Source of the DNA: Burkholderia seminalis DSM 23518
Lineage (GTDB): Bacteria; Pseudomonadota; Gammaproteobacteria; Burkholderiales; Burkholderiaceae
Direction of reading: 5' to 3'
NCBI RefSeq assembly: GCF_902832885.1
Contig: NZ_CADFDK010000001.1
Location: forward strand, 496,001 to 560,000
DNA length: 64,000 nt
The first letter of the stretch is position 1; the number at the start of each line of letters is the position of its first letter. This document shows, in pieces, positions 55,954-64,000 of the stretch. A program made the translations under genes and the position numbers. The notes below the pieces were generated by a model that saw nothing but the letters and a program-made list of their open reading frames with translations, did no database searches and had not been told where the DNA came from.

Positions 55954-56571
55954 TCAGGCCGGCAGCGGCGGGACGATCGTCGCAGGTTGCGGCGGCGGCA
56001 CGATGCGGTACAGCAGCGCGTCGACGTCCGCGTCGGACGGTGCGGTGTTGTCGAACATCACGATGCCGTCGCATTCCTGGCCGGTCGGCACGAAGCGGCG
56101 CTGCCGGTATTCGTCCCAGTGCGCGAGCTTGTAGGCATCGTTCGGATTGCCGCGTGCGACGATCCGTGCGTGTGCAACGTCTTCCGACGTGTGGACCCAG
56201 ACGACCGTCAGCGTGACGTCGGGCGCGATGCCGAGCCACGCGCGATCGAGGATGCGCCGGTCGCGCACTTCGCGCGACAGCGGGCCGACGACGATCGCGC
56301 TGATGCCGAGCGCGAGATTGTCGCGGGCCGTATCGAGCAGGCCGTGATATTCGGGATCGCGCAGGTGTTTCAGGTAGAGCGGGCTGTCGCGGTCGTTCGG
56401 ATCTTCCGTGAGCGCGCCCATCGCGGCCGAGCTGTAGCGGCCGTACAGCGTGTCCTTGTCGAGCAGGCAGAACGCCTCGCCGGTGGCGCGCATCAGCGGC
56501 CCGATGAGCCGCTTCGCGAGCGTGGTCTTGCCGGTGCCGGCGTGACCGCAGAAGAACACCAGGTGCGTCAC
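55954..56571 (-). CDS. P-loop (zeta-toxin/gluconokinase-like) predicted kinase
   Basis: A 205-residue ATPase. GTG 56571 overlaps the stop of the small upstream gene by GTGA. Walker A GHAGTGKTT at 9-17; an LLDKDTLYGRYSS stretch and IVVGPLSRE provide the second Asp and lid motif of the AAA_33/zeta-toxin-like kinase group. It ends with a Pro-rich tail. The substrate is unknown. Co-translation with a cydX-like gene is unusual. Confidence 0.75.
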   Translation of the reverse strand: MTHLVFFCGHAGTGKTTLAKRLIGPLMRATGEAFCLLDKDTLYGRYSSAAMGALTEDPNDRDSPLYLKHLRDPEYHGLLDTARDNLALGISAIVVGPLSREVRDRRILDRAWLGIAPDVTLTVVWVHTSEDVAHARIVARGNPNDAYKLAHWDEYRQRRFVPTGQECDGIVMFDNTAPSDADVDALLYRIVPPPQPATIVPPLPA

Positions 56572-56714
56572 GAAGCCTGGCTCCCCGGCCGCGTGCCCGA
56601 CGCGTCGTTGCGCCTGTCGCCGCGCGAGAAGACTTCCGCTTCCAGCCACATCGCGTTGATGATGCCGAAGCCGAGCGCCACGCCGATGCCGAGTATCCAC
56701 GAGAAATACCACAT
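56568..56714 (-). CDS. cydX: CydX/YbgT-like small membrane protein, not adjacent to cydAB
   Basis: A 48-residue protein with the CydX pattern: MWYFSWILGIGVALGFGIIN as the single helix, then the conserved Glu region (AMWLEAEVF) and a polar tail. ATG 56714 has AAGGAGG at ideal spacing. CydX normally follows cydB and stabilises cytochrome bd oxidase; here no oxidase genes lie within the window, and the gene overlaps a kinase gene instead. Confidence 0.78.
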   Translation of the reverse strand: MWYFSWILGIGVALGFGIINAMWLEAEVFSRGDRRNDASGTRPGSQAS

Positions 56715-56902
56715 AGGTCTGCCTCCTTGACGGTTGGGCCGCACGGGCGTTGTGCGTTGCGCAACGCAGGTGCCGCGGGCCGGTCGAAGTACCCCGATGC
56801 GCGTGCTGCGGCGCACGCAGCCCGATCATGACCAATATCGGCGTGCCGTGCAAGCCGGGCCGTCCGCGCAGCAAACCGGTAAACTGATGCACAAACCGCA
56901 AC

Positions 56903-57892
56903 ATGACGGACGACATGCTGATCAACTGCGCTGCATACCAGGATGGCCGCAAGCTGGCCGACATCGATATCGACGCCATCAGCGACTACGTGTCGAAGCC
57001 CGAGTGCTTCGTGTGGGTCGCGCTGAAGGATCCGACGCCGGAGGAAATCGACCTGATGGGCGAGGAGTTCGGGCTGCACGAGCTCGCGCTCGAGGACGCC
57101 CGCAAGGGGCACCAGCGGCCGAAGATCGAGGAGTACGGCGATTCGCTGTTCGCCGTGCTGCATACGGTCGAGCTCGACGAGGACGACGAATTCAAGGTCG
57201 GCGAACTGAACGTGTTCGTCGGCCCGAACTACGTGCTGTCGATCCGCAACCATACCGAGCATGATTTCCGCGACGTGCGCAAGCGCTGCGAGCGGGAGCC
57301 GCATCTGCTGCGGGAGGGCTCGGCGTTCGTGTTCTACGCGTTGATGGACCAGGTGGTCGACCGCTACTTTCCGATCCTCGAAACGCTCGGTGCGGAGCTC
57401 GAGGAACTGGAGGACCGCATCTTCGCGAAAGCGACGCCCGCGTCGTCGCGCGCGATCATCGAGGATCTCTATTCGCTGAAACGCCGGCTCGTGATGCTGT
57501 ACCAGCACACGGCGCCGCTGATGGAGCCGCTCGCCAAGCTCACCGGCGGGCGCGTGCCGCAGGTGTGCAGCGGGATGGCCGCTTATTTCCGCGACGTGTA
57601 CGACCATCTGCAGCGGATCGTGAAGACGATTGAAGGACGCCGGGAGATGGTCGTCACGGCGATCCAGGTCAACCTCGGGATGATTTCGCTCGCCGAGAAC
57701 GAAGTGACGAAGCGGCTCGGCTCGTTCGCCGCGCTGTTCGCGATACCGACGATGATCGCCGGCATCTACGGGATGAATTTCGCGAACATGCCCGAGCTGC
57801 ACCTGAAATACGGCTTCTACGGCTGCATCGCGGTGATGGTCGTCGCCGATCTCGCGCTGTGGTGGCGTTTCAAGCGGGCAGGGTGGCTGTAG
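56903..57892 (+). CDS. corA: CorA-family magnesium/cobalt transporter
   Basis: A 329-residue divalent-cation channel: cytoplasmic funnel domain with a long acidic helix, then two C-terminal helices. The YGMNF signature is at 289-293, after the first helix. ATG 56903 is taken; ATG 56915 is also possible. It is divergent from the cydX-like gene. Confidence 0.93.
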   Translation: MTDDMLINCAAYQDGRKLADIDIDAISDYVSKPECFVWVALKDPTPEEIDLMGEEFGLHELALEDARKGHQRPKIEEYGDSLFAVLHTVELDEDDEFKVGELNVFVGPNYVLSIRNHTEHDFRDVRKRCEREPHLLREGSAFVFYALMDQVVDRYFPILETLGAELEELEDRIFAKATPASSRAIIEDLYSLKRRLVMLYQHTAPLMEPLAKLTGGRVPQVCSGMAAYFRDVYDHLQRIVKTIEGRREMVVTAIQVNLGMISLAENEVTKRLGSFAALFAIPTMIAGIYGMNFANMPELHLKYGFYGCIAVMVVADLALWWRFKRAGWL

Positions 57893-57897
57893 CCGGC

Positions 57898-58191
57898 TCA
57901 GGCCTGGCGTGGCGCGTGCTTGCCGACCACGACGCGCCACGGCCGCACGCGCCACGATTTCACGAGGCCGTTCTGCACGTACGGATCGGCGCGCGCGAAC
58001 GATTCGGCCGCTTCCGGCGAATCGCCTTCGAACACGAGCACGGCCTGATCGGCCGGGTCCGCCAGCGCACCGGCGAGCATCAGTTCGCCGCGCTCGGTCG
58101 CGGCCTGCGCGAGTGCGAGATGCTGCGCGCGGAAGGGTTCGCGCCGCGACAGGTAATCGTCGACGAGTTCGTAGATCAACTGGTAATGCAT
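57898..58191 (-). CDS. YciI-like (YCII) domain protein
   Basis: A 97-residue protein of the YCII ferredoxin-like fold: MHYQLIYELVDDYLSRR..., the catalytic-type His in AQHLALAQ, and AESFARADPYVQNGLV. Convergent with corA, 5 bp apart. Physiological role unknown. Confidence 0.87.
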   Translation of the reverse strand: MHYQLIYELVDDYLSRREPFRAQHLALAQAATERGELMLAGALADPADQAVLVFEGDSPEAAESFARADPYVQNGLVKSWRVRPWRVVVGKHAPRQA

Positions 58192-58648
58192 GATCGCTCC
58201 CGGAGTCGGTGGGTGCCGCCGGATCGCGGGCCGGCCGGCTCAGTATAGGGCACCGTACGGCCTTTGGCAGTGCGCTTTGCGCGGCGCGGCGCACGGTTGT
58301 CAGGGCGTCGGACGGATCGAAATGTGTGACCGGCTTTCGTCGACATTTTGGAATAAACGCAACTAACGGTCTGGTTTTCAAAGCGCCCGGATAGTGACGG
58401 GCGCCTTCGCACCACAGCACTGGTGCCTGGAATCGTCTGCAGGAAAAGAGGGGCAGTCACGTCCATTCCGGCCGGGGATTCCACGTGCCGGCGGCGGCTT
58501 CCGGGGCCGGCGAAAATGGATCGGAACCGTGCGCGGGGCCGCCCGGGCGGGCGCTGCGCGCGGGCGTTTCCATTGGCCGGAATGCGACCTATGCTGAACG
58601 AATCCGGAGCGAACTCCGTTCGCCCGATTCGCCCAGACGAGGTGAGCC
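58192..58648. other. Intergenic region between the YciI-like and YbaK-like genes
   Basis: No gene is supported. A modest AT-rich stretch lies at 58315-58380. An 18-bp hairpin (GCACCA-N6-TGGTGC) is at 58409-58426. No promoter is convincing. Confidence 0.5.
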
Positions 58649-59137
58649 ATGCCTGTATCAGCCACCCTGCAGGATTGCCTGCGCCAGAAGTCATCGCGGT
58701 ACGAAGTCGTGTACCACCCCTATAGCCATACGAGCATGGAGACGGCCGCCGCCGCGCATATCCCCGGCGACCGCCTCGCGAAAACCGTGCTCCTCGAGGA
58801 CGACGAGGGCTACGTCGCCGCGGTCTTGCCGACCACGCACGCGGTGCGCCTGTCGGATCTCTGGGTGAAGACGGGACGCCATCTCGTGCTCGCCCGGGAG
58901 GTCGAATTGCGCGAACTGTTCAAGGACTGCGACATGGGCGCGCTGCCGCCGGTATGCATGGCGTACGGGATGAAGACGTTCCTCGAGGAACGTCTCGCGC
59001 AGCAGCCGGAAGTCTATTTCGAGGCCGGCGACCACGAAGCGCTGATCCACATGATGCAGGATGAATTCCTGACGCTGATGGAGACGGCCGAACGCGCGCA
59101 TTTCTCGCACAAGATGCAAGGGATGATGCTGTCCTGA
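58649..59137 (+). CDS. YbaK/ProRS-associated-domain aminoacyl-tRNA deacylase-like protein
   Basis: A 162-residue single-domain protein. The YbaK fold is indicated by ETAAAAHIPGDRLAKTVLLEDD (the conserved Lys) and YGMKTFLEERLA. Family members hydrolyse mischarged tRNAs such as Cys-tRNAPro. ATG 58649 has a GAGGTGAG Shine-Dalgarno sequence. Confidence 0.83.
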   Translation: MPVSATLQDCLRQKSSRYEVVYHPYSHTSMETAAAAHIPGDRLAKTVLLEDDEGYVAAVLPTTHAVRLSDLWVKTGRHLVLAREVELRELFKDCDMGALPPVCMAYGMKTFLEERLAQQPEVYFEAGDHEALIHMMQDEFLTLMETAERAHFSHKMQGMMLS

Positions 59138-59165
59138 GGGAGCCTCGAATGCGGTGATGCGCAGG

Positions 59166-59191
59166 GCCGGTGCGCAGGCATGCGCACCGGC
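59166..59191 (+). terminator. Perfect hairpin downstream of the YbaK-like gene
   Basis: Arms GCCGGTGCGCA / TGCGCACCGGC (11 bp) with a GGCA loop. No T-run follows, so it may be a Rho-dependent or stabilising 3' structure. Confidence 0.5.
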
Positions 59192-59458
59192 GGGGAGGGT
59201 GTGTGCCTGCTTGATTGCGATGTTCCATCCAGTTAATTCGACATACGAATCTATTTCACGAGGTCTGAATTAAATTCAATTCGACCTTTGTTGTGTCGGA
59301 TTCCTGTTTATTCCAGCAAGGTTGACTCGTCCCGTCGACGTGTCACGGCATGCGATACCGGCGTGCTTCGATGCGGGCGCCCCGAAGCGCCGGTCGACCG
59401 CCTCCCATATTGACGCGTGGCGGGGTACGTTCGGCTCGTTGCCCCCAAGGGGGAGGTC

Positions 59459-59481
59459 ATTTCCCGTGCCGCACGGGAAAT
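59459..59481. repeat. Perfect 10-bp inverted repeat
   Basis: ATTTCCCGTG-CCG-CACGGGAAAT in the gene-free AT-rich region; too tight for a protein operator of normal spacing, more like a DNA or RNA hairpin. Confidence 0.8.
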
Positions 59482-59604
59482 ACACGAAAATCCATGTCGG
59501 ACGGGTTCGATATACGGATTGGAATATATCCATACAAATCAATTACCAATTCAATAATAAATACTTGATTTGTGCTTACCGGAATATTATTTGAATAAGC
59601 CCTC

Positions 59605-59664
59605 CAAACTTTGTATTTGGGCATCAAATAAAGTTTGACGGCAAAATTTTTTCCTTGCTATCGT
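59605..59664 (+). promoter_or_regulatory. Candidate tonB-operon promoter with overlapping operator
   Basis: TTGACG at 59635-59640, 18-bp spacer, TATCGT at 59659-59664. A perfect 8-bp inverted repeat CAAACTTT (59605-59612) / AAAGTTTG (59630-59637) overlaps the -35. It does not look like a Fur box. Confidence 0.5.
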
Positions 59665-59983
59665 CTGCACCCAAGTGAACGGCGCCATTGACATCACCGC
59701 GTAACGAACGGCGAATCGTCATACGAATTGCGAGGGGCGCCAGCTCAGCTGACAATTGCCTGACCGCGCGGGTGGGTGTTTTTCCGGTATAAATCCGGGC
59801 CGCATCGGCGCAACGATTTCGTGAAAAAGAATGAATTGGAATTCGAATGTGATTCTTTCAATTCGGATTGCTAATTGAATTTGAAATGAAATGTTCGGGG
59901 TGATGCGGTGGCGCTGCCGACCTGGCTGCGCTGCCGGCCGCAACCCGAAACTGGGCGAATCGCTTGGGGGATGGATGGTGGGC

Positions 59984-60682
59984 ATGAAAGTCGAAGAACA
60001 TCTGGCTACTTCGAACAGCGGGCTGGCCACGCTGGGGCGTCCGAGAGAGTTCGGCAAGAAGCAGCAGAACCCGGTGCGCCGGTTCGGCGGCATCGGGATC
60101 GTCCTGGTACTGCATGCAGTGCTGATCTACGCGCTGCTCAACGGCCTCGCGACCAAAGTCGTGCAGGTGATCCAGCATCCGATCGAGACCCGCATCATCG
60201 AGCCGGTCAAACCGCCGCCGCCACCGCCGATGCCGGTGGTCAAACTCCCGCCACCGAAATTCGCACCACCGCCGCCGCCGTTCGTGCCGCCGCCGGAAGT
60301 CCAGGTGCAGGCGCCGCCGCAGGCGACGATCACGCACCAGGCGGCCCCGGTGCCGTCCGCGCCGGCCGTGCAGGCGCCGGTGGTGGCGCCGCCGGCACCG
60401 GCCAAGCCGGTCAGCCATGACGTCGGGGTCGTCTGCCCGAATTCGGACGCGCTGCGTGCGTCGATCCAGTATCCGAAGGAAGCGCAGGAAAACAACATCA
60501 CCGGTGACGTGACGATCGAGTTCGTCGTGGATGCGGAAGGGAACATCACGAACGAGCGCGTCGCGCAGTCCGCGGATCCGATCCTCGATCGAGCCGCGTA
60601 CAACACCGTGAAACGGTTCAAATGCGTCGCACAGGGCCAGTCGGTGCGGGTCCAGGTGCCGTTCTCGTTCAATCTGAATTGA
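59984..60682 (+). CDS. tonB: TonB energy transducer
   Basis: A 232-residue protein: cytoplasmic N-terminus, one membrane helix at about 34-53, Pro-rich periplasmic spacer at 75-142, and a C-terminal TonB domain (147-232) with the conserved Tyr-Pro at 163-164. ATG 59984 is chosen, with ATG 59975 as alternative. It transmits proton-motive force from ExbB/ExbD to outer-membrane receptors. A Cys pair (C151 and C214) could form a disulfide. Confidence 0.9.
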   Translation: MKVEEHLATSNSGLATLGRPREFGKKQQNPVRRFGGIGIVLVLHAVLIYALLNGLATKVVQVIQHPIETRIIEPVKPPPPPPMPVVKLPPPKFAPPPPPFVPPPEVQVQAPPQATITHQAAPVPSAPAVQAPVVAPPAPAKPVSHDVGVVCPNSDALRASIQYPKEAQENNITGDVTIEFVVDAEGNITNERVAQSADPILDRAAYNTVKRFKCVAQGQSVRVQVPFSFNLN

Positions 60683-60768
60683 TGCAGTGGGCGGCCCGGC
60701 ACGCGCCGGGTCGGGGAAAACCGTCTCGAACTTACGTAATAAGTTCACCGAAAGAACTGGAGTGGGGT

Positions 60769-61671
60769 ATGACGAAGCGTTCACTGGCCGCGCTGGCGGC
60801 AAGCATGTTGATGTCCGTCGCCGTGGTCGACGGGTTCGTTGCGCCGCAGCTCGCCCATGCGCAGGCCAGCGGGGCGGCCGATGCATCGGCGCAGGCCGCG
60901 GCGCCGTCGGCCGCGCCGGCCACGGTCCCGGCCGCCGCCGAGCCGGCTCCGCCGCCCGCGCCGGCCACGACGGTCGCGGTCGACAATCCGTACGGGCTCG
61001 GCGCGCTGTGGAAGAACGGCGATTTCGTCGCGCGTTTCGTGCTGATCCTGCTGGTGATCATGTCGATGGGAAGCTGGTACATCATGATCACGAAGTTCCT
61101 GGAGCAGTTGCGCGCGAATCGCCGCGCGAAACTGGCCGACGCGCAGCTCTGGACCGCGCCGTCGCTGGCCGAGGGCGCCAGGATGCTCGACGAGGCGTCG
61201 CCGTTCCGGTTCATCGCCGAAACCGCGATCGAAGCCGGCGAGCATCACGAAGACGCGCTGCTCGAAGCGGTCGACCGCAACACGTGGATCGACGTATCGG
61301 TCGAGCGCTCGATCACGAACGTATCGAACCGGATGCAGGACGGCCTCGCGTTCCTGGCCACGGTGGGGTCGACCGCGCCGTTCGTCGGGCTGTTCGGCAC
61401 CGTCTGGGGAATCTATCACGCGCTGACGGCGATCGGCATCGCGGGCCAGGCCTCGATCGACAAGGTCGCGGGCCCGGTGGGCGAGGCGCTCATCATGACC
61501 GCGATCGGCCTCGCCGTCGCGGTGCCGGCGGTGCTCGGCTACAACTTCCTGGTCCGGCGCAACAAGTCGGTGATGGAGCGGGTCCGCAACTTCGGCGCGC
61601 AACTGCACACGGTGCTGCTGGCCGGCAACCGGCGCCCGGTGCGGGCGCCGGCGGCGTCGCTCGCGAACTGA
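60769..61671 (+). CDS. exbB: ExbB/TolQ-family proton channel protein
   Basis: A 300-residue protein with a signal-like N-terminus (cleavable after AHAQA) and an Ala/Pro-rich linker before the MotA/TolQ/ExbB domain (TVGSTAPFVGLFGTVWGIYHAL, IMTAIGLAVAVPAV). ATG 60769 follows GGAGTGGGG. Forms the pentameric channel with ExbD. Confidence 0.92.
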   Translation: MTKRSLAALAASMLMSVAVVDGFVAPQLAHAQASGAADASAQAAAPSAAPATVPAAAEPAPPPAPATTVAVDNPYGLGALWKNGDFVARFVLILLVIMSMGSWYIMITKFLEQLRANRRAKLADAQLWTAPSLAEGARMLDEASPFRFIAETAIEAGEHHEDALLEAVDRNTWIDVSVERSITNVSNRMQDGLAFLATVGSTAPFVGLFGTVWGIYHALTAIGIAGQASIDKVAGPVGEALIMTAIGLAVAVPAVLGYNFLVRRNKSVMERVRNFGAQLHTVLLAGNRRPVRAPAASLAN

Positions 61672-61691
61672 CCGGCTGACGGAGGCGCGCG

Positions 61692-62114
61692 ATGGCCATG
61701 AACGTCGGGCAGGACGATAGCGACGAGGTGATCGCCAACATCAACACGACGCCGCTCGTCGACGTGATGCTGGTGTTGTTGATCATCTTCCTGATCACGA
61801 TTCCGGTCGTGACGCACACGATCCAGCTTCAGTTGCCGAAGGAGACGGTGCAGCCGCTGCAGACGACGCCGAAAAGCATCGAGATCGCGGTGAATCGCGA
61901 CGGCGATTTCTTCTGGGGCGAGCAGCTGGTGGACGCGACAACGCTGCTCGCGAAGCTCAAGAGCGTGTCGCAACAACAGCCGCAGCCGAGCGTCCACGTG
62001 CGGGGCGACCAGAACACGCGCTACGAGTTCATCGGGCGAGTGGTCACGATGTGCGAGCGCGCGGGGATCGCGAAGCTGTCTTTCATTACGGAGCCGCCGG
62101 CGCGCGGCGGTTAG
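61692..62114 (+). CDS. exbD: ExbD/TolR-family protein (first copy)
   Basis: A 140-residue protein: single helix with the essential Asp in INTTPLVDVMLVLLIIFLI, then a periplasmic domain. 20 bp after exbB. Confidence 0.92.
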   Translation: MAMNVGQDDSDEVIANINTTPLVDVMLVLLIIFLITIPVVTHTIQLQLPKETVQPLQTTPKSIEIAVNRDGDFFWGEQLVDATTLLAKLKSVSQQQPQPSVHVRGDQNTRYEFIGRVVTMCERAGIAKLSFITEPPARGG

Positions 62115-62143
62115 GCGCCAACGCGGATCCACAGGAGTCGACG

Positions 62144-62575
62144 ATGGGGATGAACGTGCCTTCGGGCGGGAGCAATGCGGAACCGGACGTGATGGTGGAC
62201 ATCAACACCACGCCGCTGATCGACGTGATGCTGGTGCTGCTGATCATGCTGATCATCACGATTCCGATCCAGATGCATTCGGTGAAGATGGACCTGCCGG
62301 TCGGCAACCCGCCGCCGCCGGCCGCGCCGCCGGAAGTCGTGCAGATCGATATCGACTTCGACGGCACGACGACGTGGAACGGCGCGCCGGTGCCGGACCG
62401 TTCGGCGCTCGAGGCGAAACTGTCGCAGGTCGCGGCGGAACCCGTGCAGGCGGAGATCCACCTGCGCCCGAACAAGCTGGTGCCGTACAAGGACGTGGCG
62501 GCCGTGCTGGCGTCCGCGCAGCGCGTGGGCGCGACCAAGATCGGCCTGATCGGCAACGAACAGTTCATGCAATGA
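62144..62575 (+). CDS. exbD: ExbD/TolR-family protein (second copy)
   Basis: A 143-residue paralogue of the preceding gene, with the same INTTPLIDVMLVLLIM helix but a diverged, Pro-rich linker (NPPPPAAPPEV). ATG 62144 has AGGAG seven bases upstream. Two different ExbD subunits with one ExbB occur in some beta- and gammaproteobacterial TonB systems; division of labour is unclear. Confidence 0.92.
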   Translation: MGMNVPSGGSNAEPDVMVDINTTPLIDVMLVLLIMLIITIPIQMHSVKMDLPVGNPPPPAAPPEVVQIDIDFDGTTTWNGAPVPDRSALEAKLSQVAAEPVQAEIHLRPNKLVPYKDVAAVLASAQRVGATKIGLIGNEQFMQ

Positions 62576-62591
62576 CGAAACGGACGAGCCG

Positions 62592-63782
62592 ATGAACCAG
62601 CGACGATGGAAACGGATGGTGGCGGTGACGGCGCTCGGCGCGGCCTGCATGCTCGGCCGGCCGGCGCTGCCGGCGGACGCGCTGCGGCCGGACGTGGCGA
62701 AACCGCTCGCGGCGGCGCAGGAGTTGTACCGCGCGCACAAGTATCGCGACGCGCTCGGCAAGATCGCCCAGGCGGCGGCCGTGCCCAACCGGACGCCGTA
62801 CGAAACGTACATGGTGGAGGAGATGCGCGGCGCGGCGGCGATGGCGGCTGGCGACACGGGCACGGCCGCGCAGGCGTACGAGTCGGTGCTGAACTCGGGG
62901 CGGCTGTCGGGCGAGGACGAGCAGCGCACCACGGCCGCGCTGGCCGGCATCTACTTCCAGCAAAAGAACTACCCGCTGGCGATCCGGACCGCACAGCGCT
63001 ACCTGAAGGCCGGCGGCACGGATCCCGAAATGCGCACGCTGCTCACGCAGTCGTACTACCTGTCGAACGATTGCGCGCCGGTCGTGAGCCAGTTGAAGGC
63101 GAGCACCGACGCGCAGGCGAACGGCGGGCACGCGCCGGACGAAGGGCAGTTGCAGATGCTCGCGACGTGCGCGCAGAAAGTGAAGGACGGCAACGCGTAT
63201 CGCGGGGCACTCGGGCTGCTGGTCGCCTACCATCCGAGTCCCGCGTACTGGGACGAAATGATCGCGGCCATTCGCGGCACGCCCGGGTATCTGTCGTCGC
63301 TCGACCTCGACATCTACCGGTTGCGACGTGCGACGGGCTCGCTTGCGACGGCCGACGCGTACATGGAGATGACCCAACTCGCGCTGGTTGCGGGGTCTCC
63401 CGCCGAAGGCAAGCAGGTGATCGACCAGGGGTTCGCGACCGGCGTACTCGGCAAGGACGCACAGGCGGATCGCGAGAAGCGGCTGCAGGCGCTTGCCGCG
63501 AAGCGCGCGCAACCGGGCGGGGACGCCGCGACGCCGGTGACGCCGCTCGACACGGGCATGAATCTCGTCTTTTCGGGCCGGGCGCAGCAGGGTTTGCCGA
63601 TGATGGAGCAGGCGATCGCCAAGGGCGGCCTCGAGCATCCCGACGCGGCGCGACTGCGGCTCGGCGAGGCGTACTACGTGGCCGGCCAGAAGGCGCGTGC
63701 GGTGCAGGTGCTGCGCACGGTCAAGGGAACCGACGGTTCCGGTGACCTGGCCAGGCTGTGGACGGCGGTGGCTTCCCGGTAA
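62592..63782 (+). CDS. Secreted tetratricopeptide-type protein of the TonB operon
   Basis: A 396-residue protein with a signal peptide (cleavage near ALPADA) and TPR-like helical repeats along its length (AAQELYRAHKYRDALGKIAQ; IYFQQKNYPLAIRTAQRYLKAG; GEAYYVAGQKARAVQVL). It starts 16 bp after the second exbD and is almost certainly co-transcribed. Likely a periplasmic scaffold for the TonB/Exb complex; role unproven. Confidence 0.82.
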   Translation: MNQRRWKRMVAVTALGAACMLGRPALPADALRPDVAKPLAAAQELYRAHKYRDALGKIAQAAAVPNRTPYETYMVEEMRGAAAMAAGDTGTAAQAYESVLNSGRLSGEDEQRTTAALAGIYFQQKNYPLAIRTAQRYLKAGGTDPEMRTLLTQSYYLSNDCAPVVSQLKASTDAQANGGHAPDEGQLQMLATCAQKVKDGNAYRGALGLLVAYHPSPAYWDEMIAAIRGTPGYLSSLDLDIYRLRRATGSLATADAYMEMTQLALVAGSPAEGKQVIDQGFATGVLGKDAQADREKRLQALAAKRAQPGGDAATPVTPLDTGMNLVFSGRAQQGLPMMEQAIAKGGLEHPDAARLRLGEAYYVAGQKARAVQVLRTVKGTDGSGDLARLWTAVASR

Positions 63783-64000
63783 CGCAACGAAAGGGCGCCG
63801 GCACACGACGCGGGCGCAGTCAGTCGGCAAGCGGCGTGCCGCCGCGAGCGTTCCGATGCATGGCGGTCAGGTTCAACGACGAAAAGGGGCAACCTTGTTA
63901 GTTAGTAAACCGAATGAAATGAGCGAGACGCGTGCGCGCGGGCCGCGACGGTACCGCGCCGCGCCGCGCACGGCCCGCCCGCGGCTGCCGTGCACGGGCC
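63783..64000. other. Unassigned end of the window
   Basis: No gene is called. A possible ATG at 63919 opens a frame to the window end, but it is Arg/Pro-rich with no Shine-Dalgarno sequence, so it may not be real. No terminator is evident after the TPR gene. Confidence 0.5.

Larger units (their letters stand above)
59138..59983. other. Long AT-rich intergenic region before tonB
   Basis: An 846-bp gap. After a GC-rich start it becomes strongly AT-rich from about 59220, unlike the rest of the window. It has no convincing gene. It holds three structured elements (59166-59191, 59459-59481, 59826-59858) and a promoter with an overlapping inverted repeat (59605-59664), implying a leader of about 310 nt on tonB mRNA. 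Confidence 0.8.

Noticed and set aside
56823-56840. Possible FNR-like site before the cydX-like gene (minus strand TTGGT-N4-ATCGG)
   Set aside because: Three mismatches from the consensus; too weak to report although regulation by oxygen would fit the gene.
59322-59594. 90-codon frame in the AT-rich region before tonB
   Set aside because: No Shine-Dalgarno sequence, no recognisable domain, and codon use unlike the neighbours; it contains the 59459-59481 hairpin.
1-64000. tRNA, rRNA, transposase or integrase genes
   Set aside because: None was recognised on either strand despite the island-like features at both ends.

Overview
The window looks like a chromosomal segment of a Burkholderia, most likely of the Burkholderia cepacia complex. 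This is inferred from the very high GC content, the codon use (GCG, CGC and CTG dominate) and the gene content: a Burkholderia-ordered contact-dependent inhibition locus, an RND pump locus, a FisR-type sulfide operon, 2-ketogluconate genes, and a TonB system with two ExbD genes. No rRNA, tRNA, CRISPR array or insertion sequence was seen.

Layout. 1-9863: a two-partner-secretion/CDI locus in the order toxin exoprotein (5' end outside the window), SUKH-type immunity protein, outer-membrane transporter, lipoprotein. The toxin tip after the VENN motif ends in a WHH-type nuclease domain. A 33-codon orphan end of an ABC-F ATPase with its terminator (9901-10067) marks the edge of this locus. 10194-17321: an uncharacterised tailoring-enzyme cluster (FkbM-like methyltransferase, two APH-fold kinases, radical SAM enzyme, asparagine-synthetase-like ligase without glutaminase domain, MGT-type glycosyltransferase, CmcI-like methyltransferase, NodB-type deacetylase). 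It is the best candidate here for an undescribed biosynthetic system. 17380-19193: three small genes of unknown role. 19454-19704: five 52-bp tandem repeats, each with a hairpin, directly before an aldehyde dehydrogenase gene. 21279-23176: nitronate monooxygenase and OmpW, the latter behind an FNR/ANR-like box. 23849-27931: potFGHI putrescine importer.

28028-33079: a sulfide/persulfide oxidation operon (persulfide dioxygenase, a phosphatase/rhodanese-like domain fused to a sulfide:quinone oxidoreductase, TauE exporter) read leftward from a near-consensus sigma-54 promoter. The divergent sigma-54 activator carries the three-cysteine spacing recalled for FisR. 33157-34780: a secreted protein and a MerR-TipAS regulator. 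34908-41529: a complete RND tripartite pump with a divergent TetR regulator. 41557-45467: ClC chloride channel, YeiH-type exporter and divergent LysR regulator. 45604-51166: the kguEKTD 2-ketogluconate operon behind a perfect palindromic operator, followed by ptxS. 51221-55850: a YhfC-type membrane protein, small conserved proteins, a Spy/CpxP-like protein, an Lrp/AsnC regulator and a saccharopine-dehydrogenase-like enzyme. 55954-56714: an orphan cydX-like gene translationally coupled to a P-loop kinase. 56903-59137: CorA, a YciI-like protein and a YbaK-like deacylase. 59138-63782: a long AT-rich leader followed by tonB-exbB-exbD-exbD and a TPR protein.

Most genes look intact and several operons show ATGA or GTGA stop-start overlaps. 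Start codons were chosen from Shine-Dalgarno sequences, signal peptides or overlaps where visible. Functional names rest on motif and family recognition only; no database search was run.
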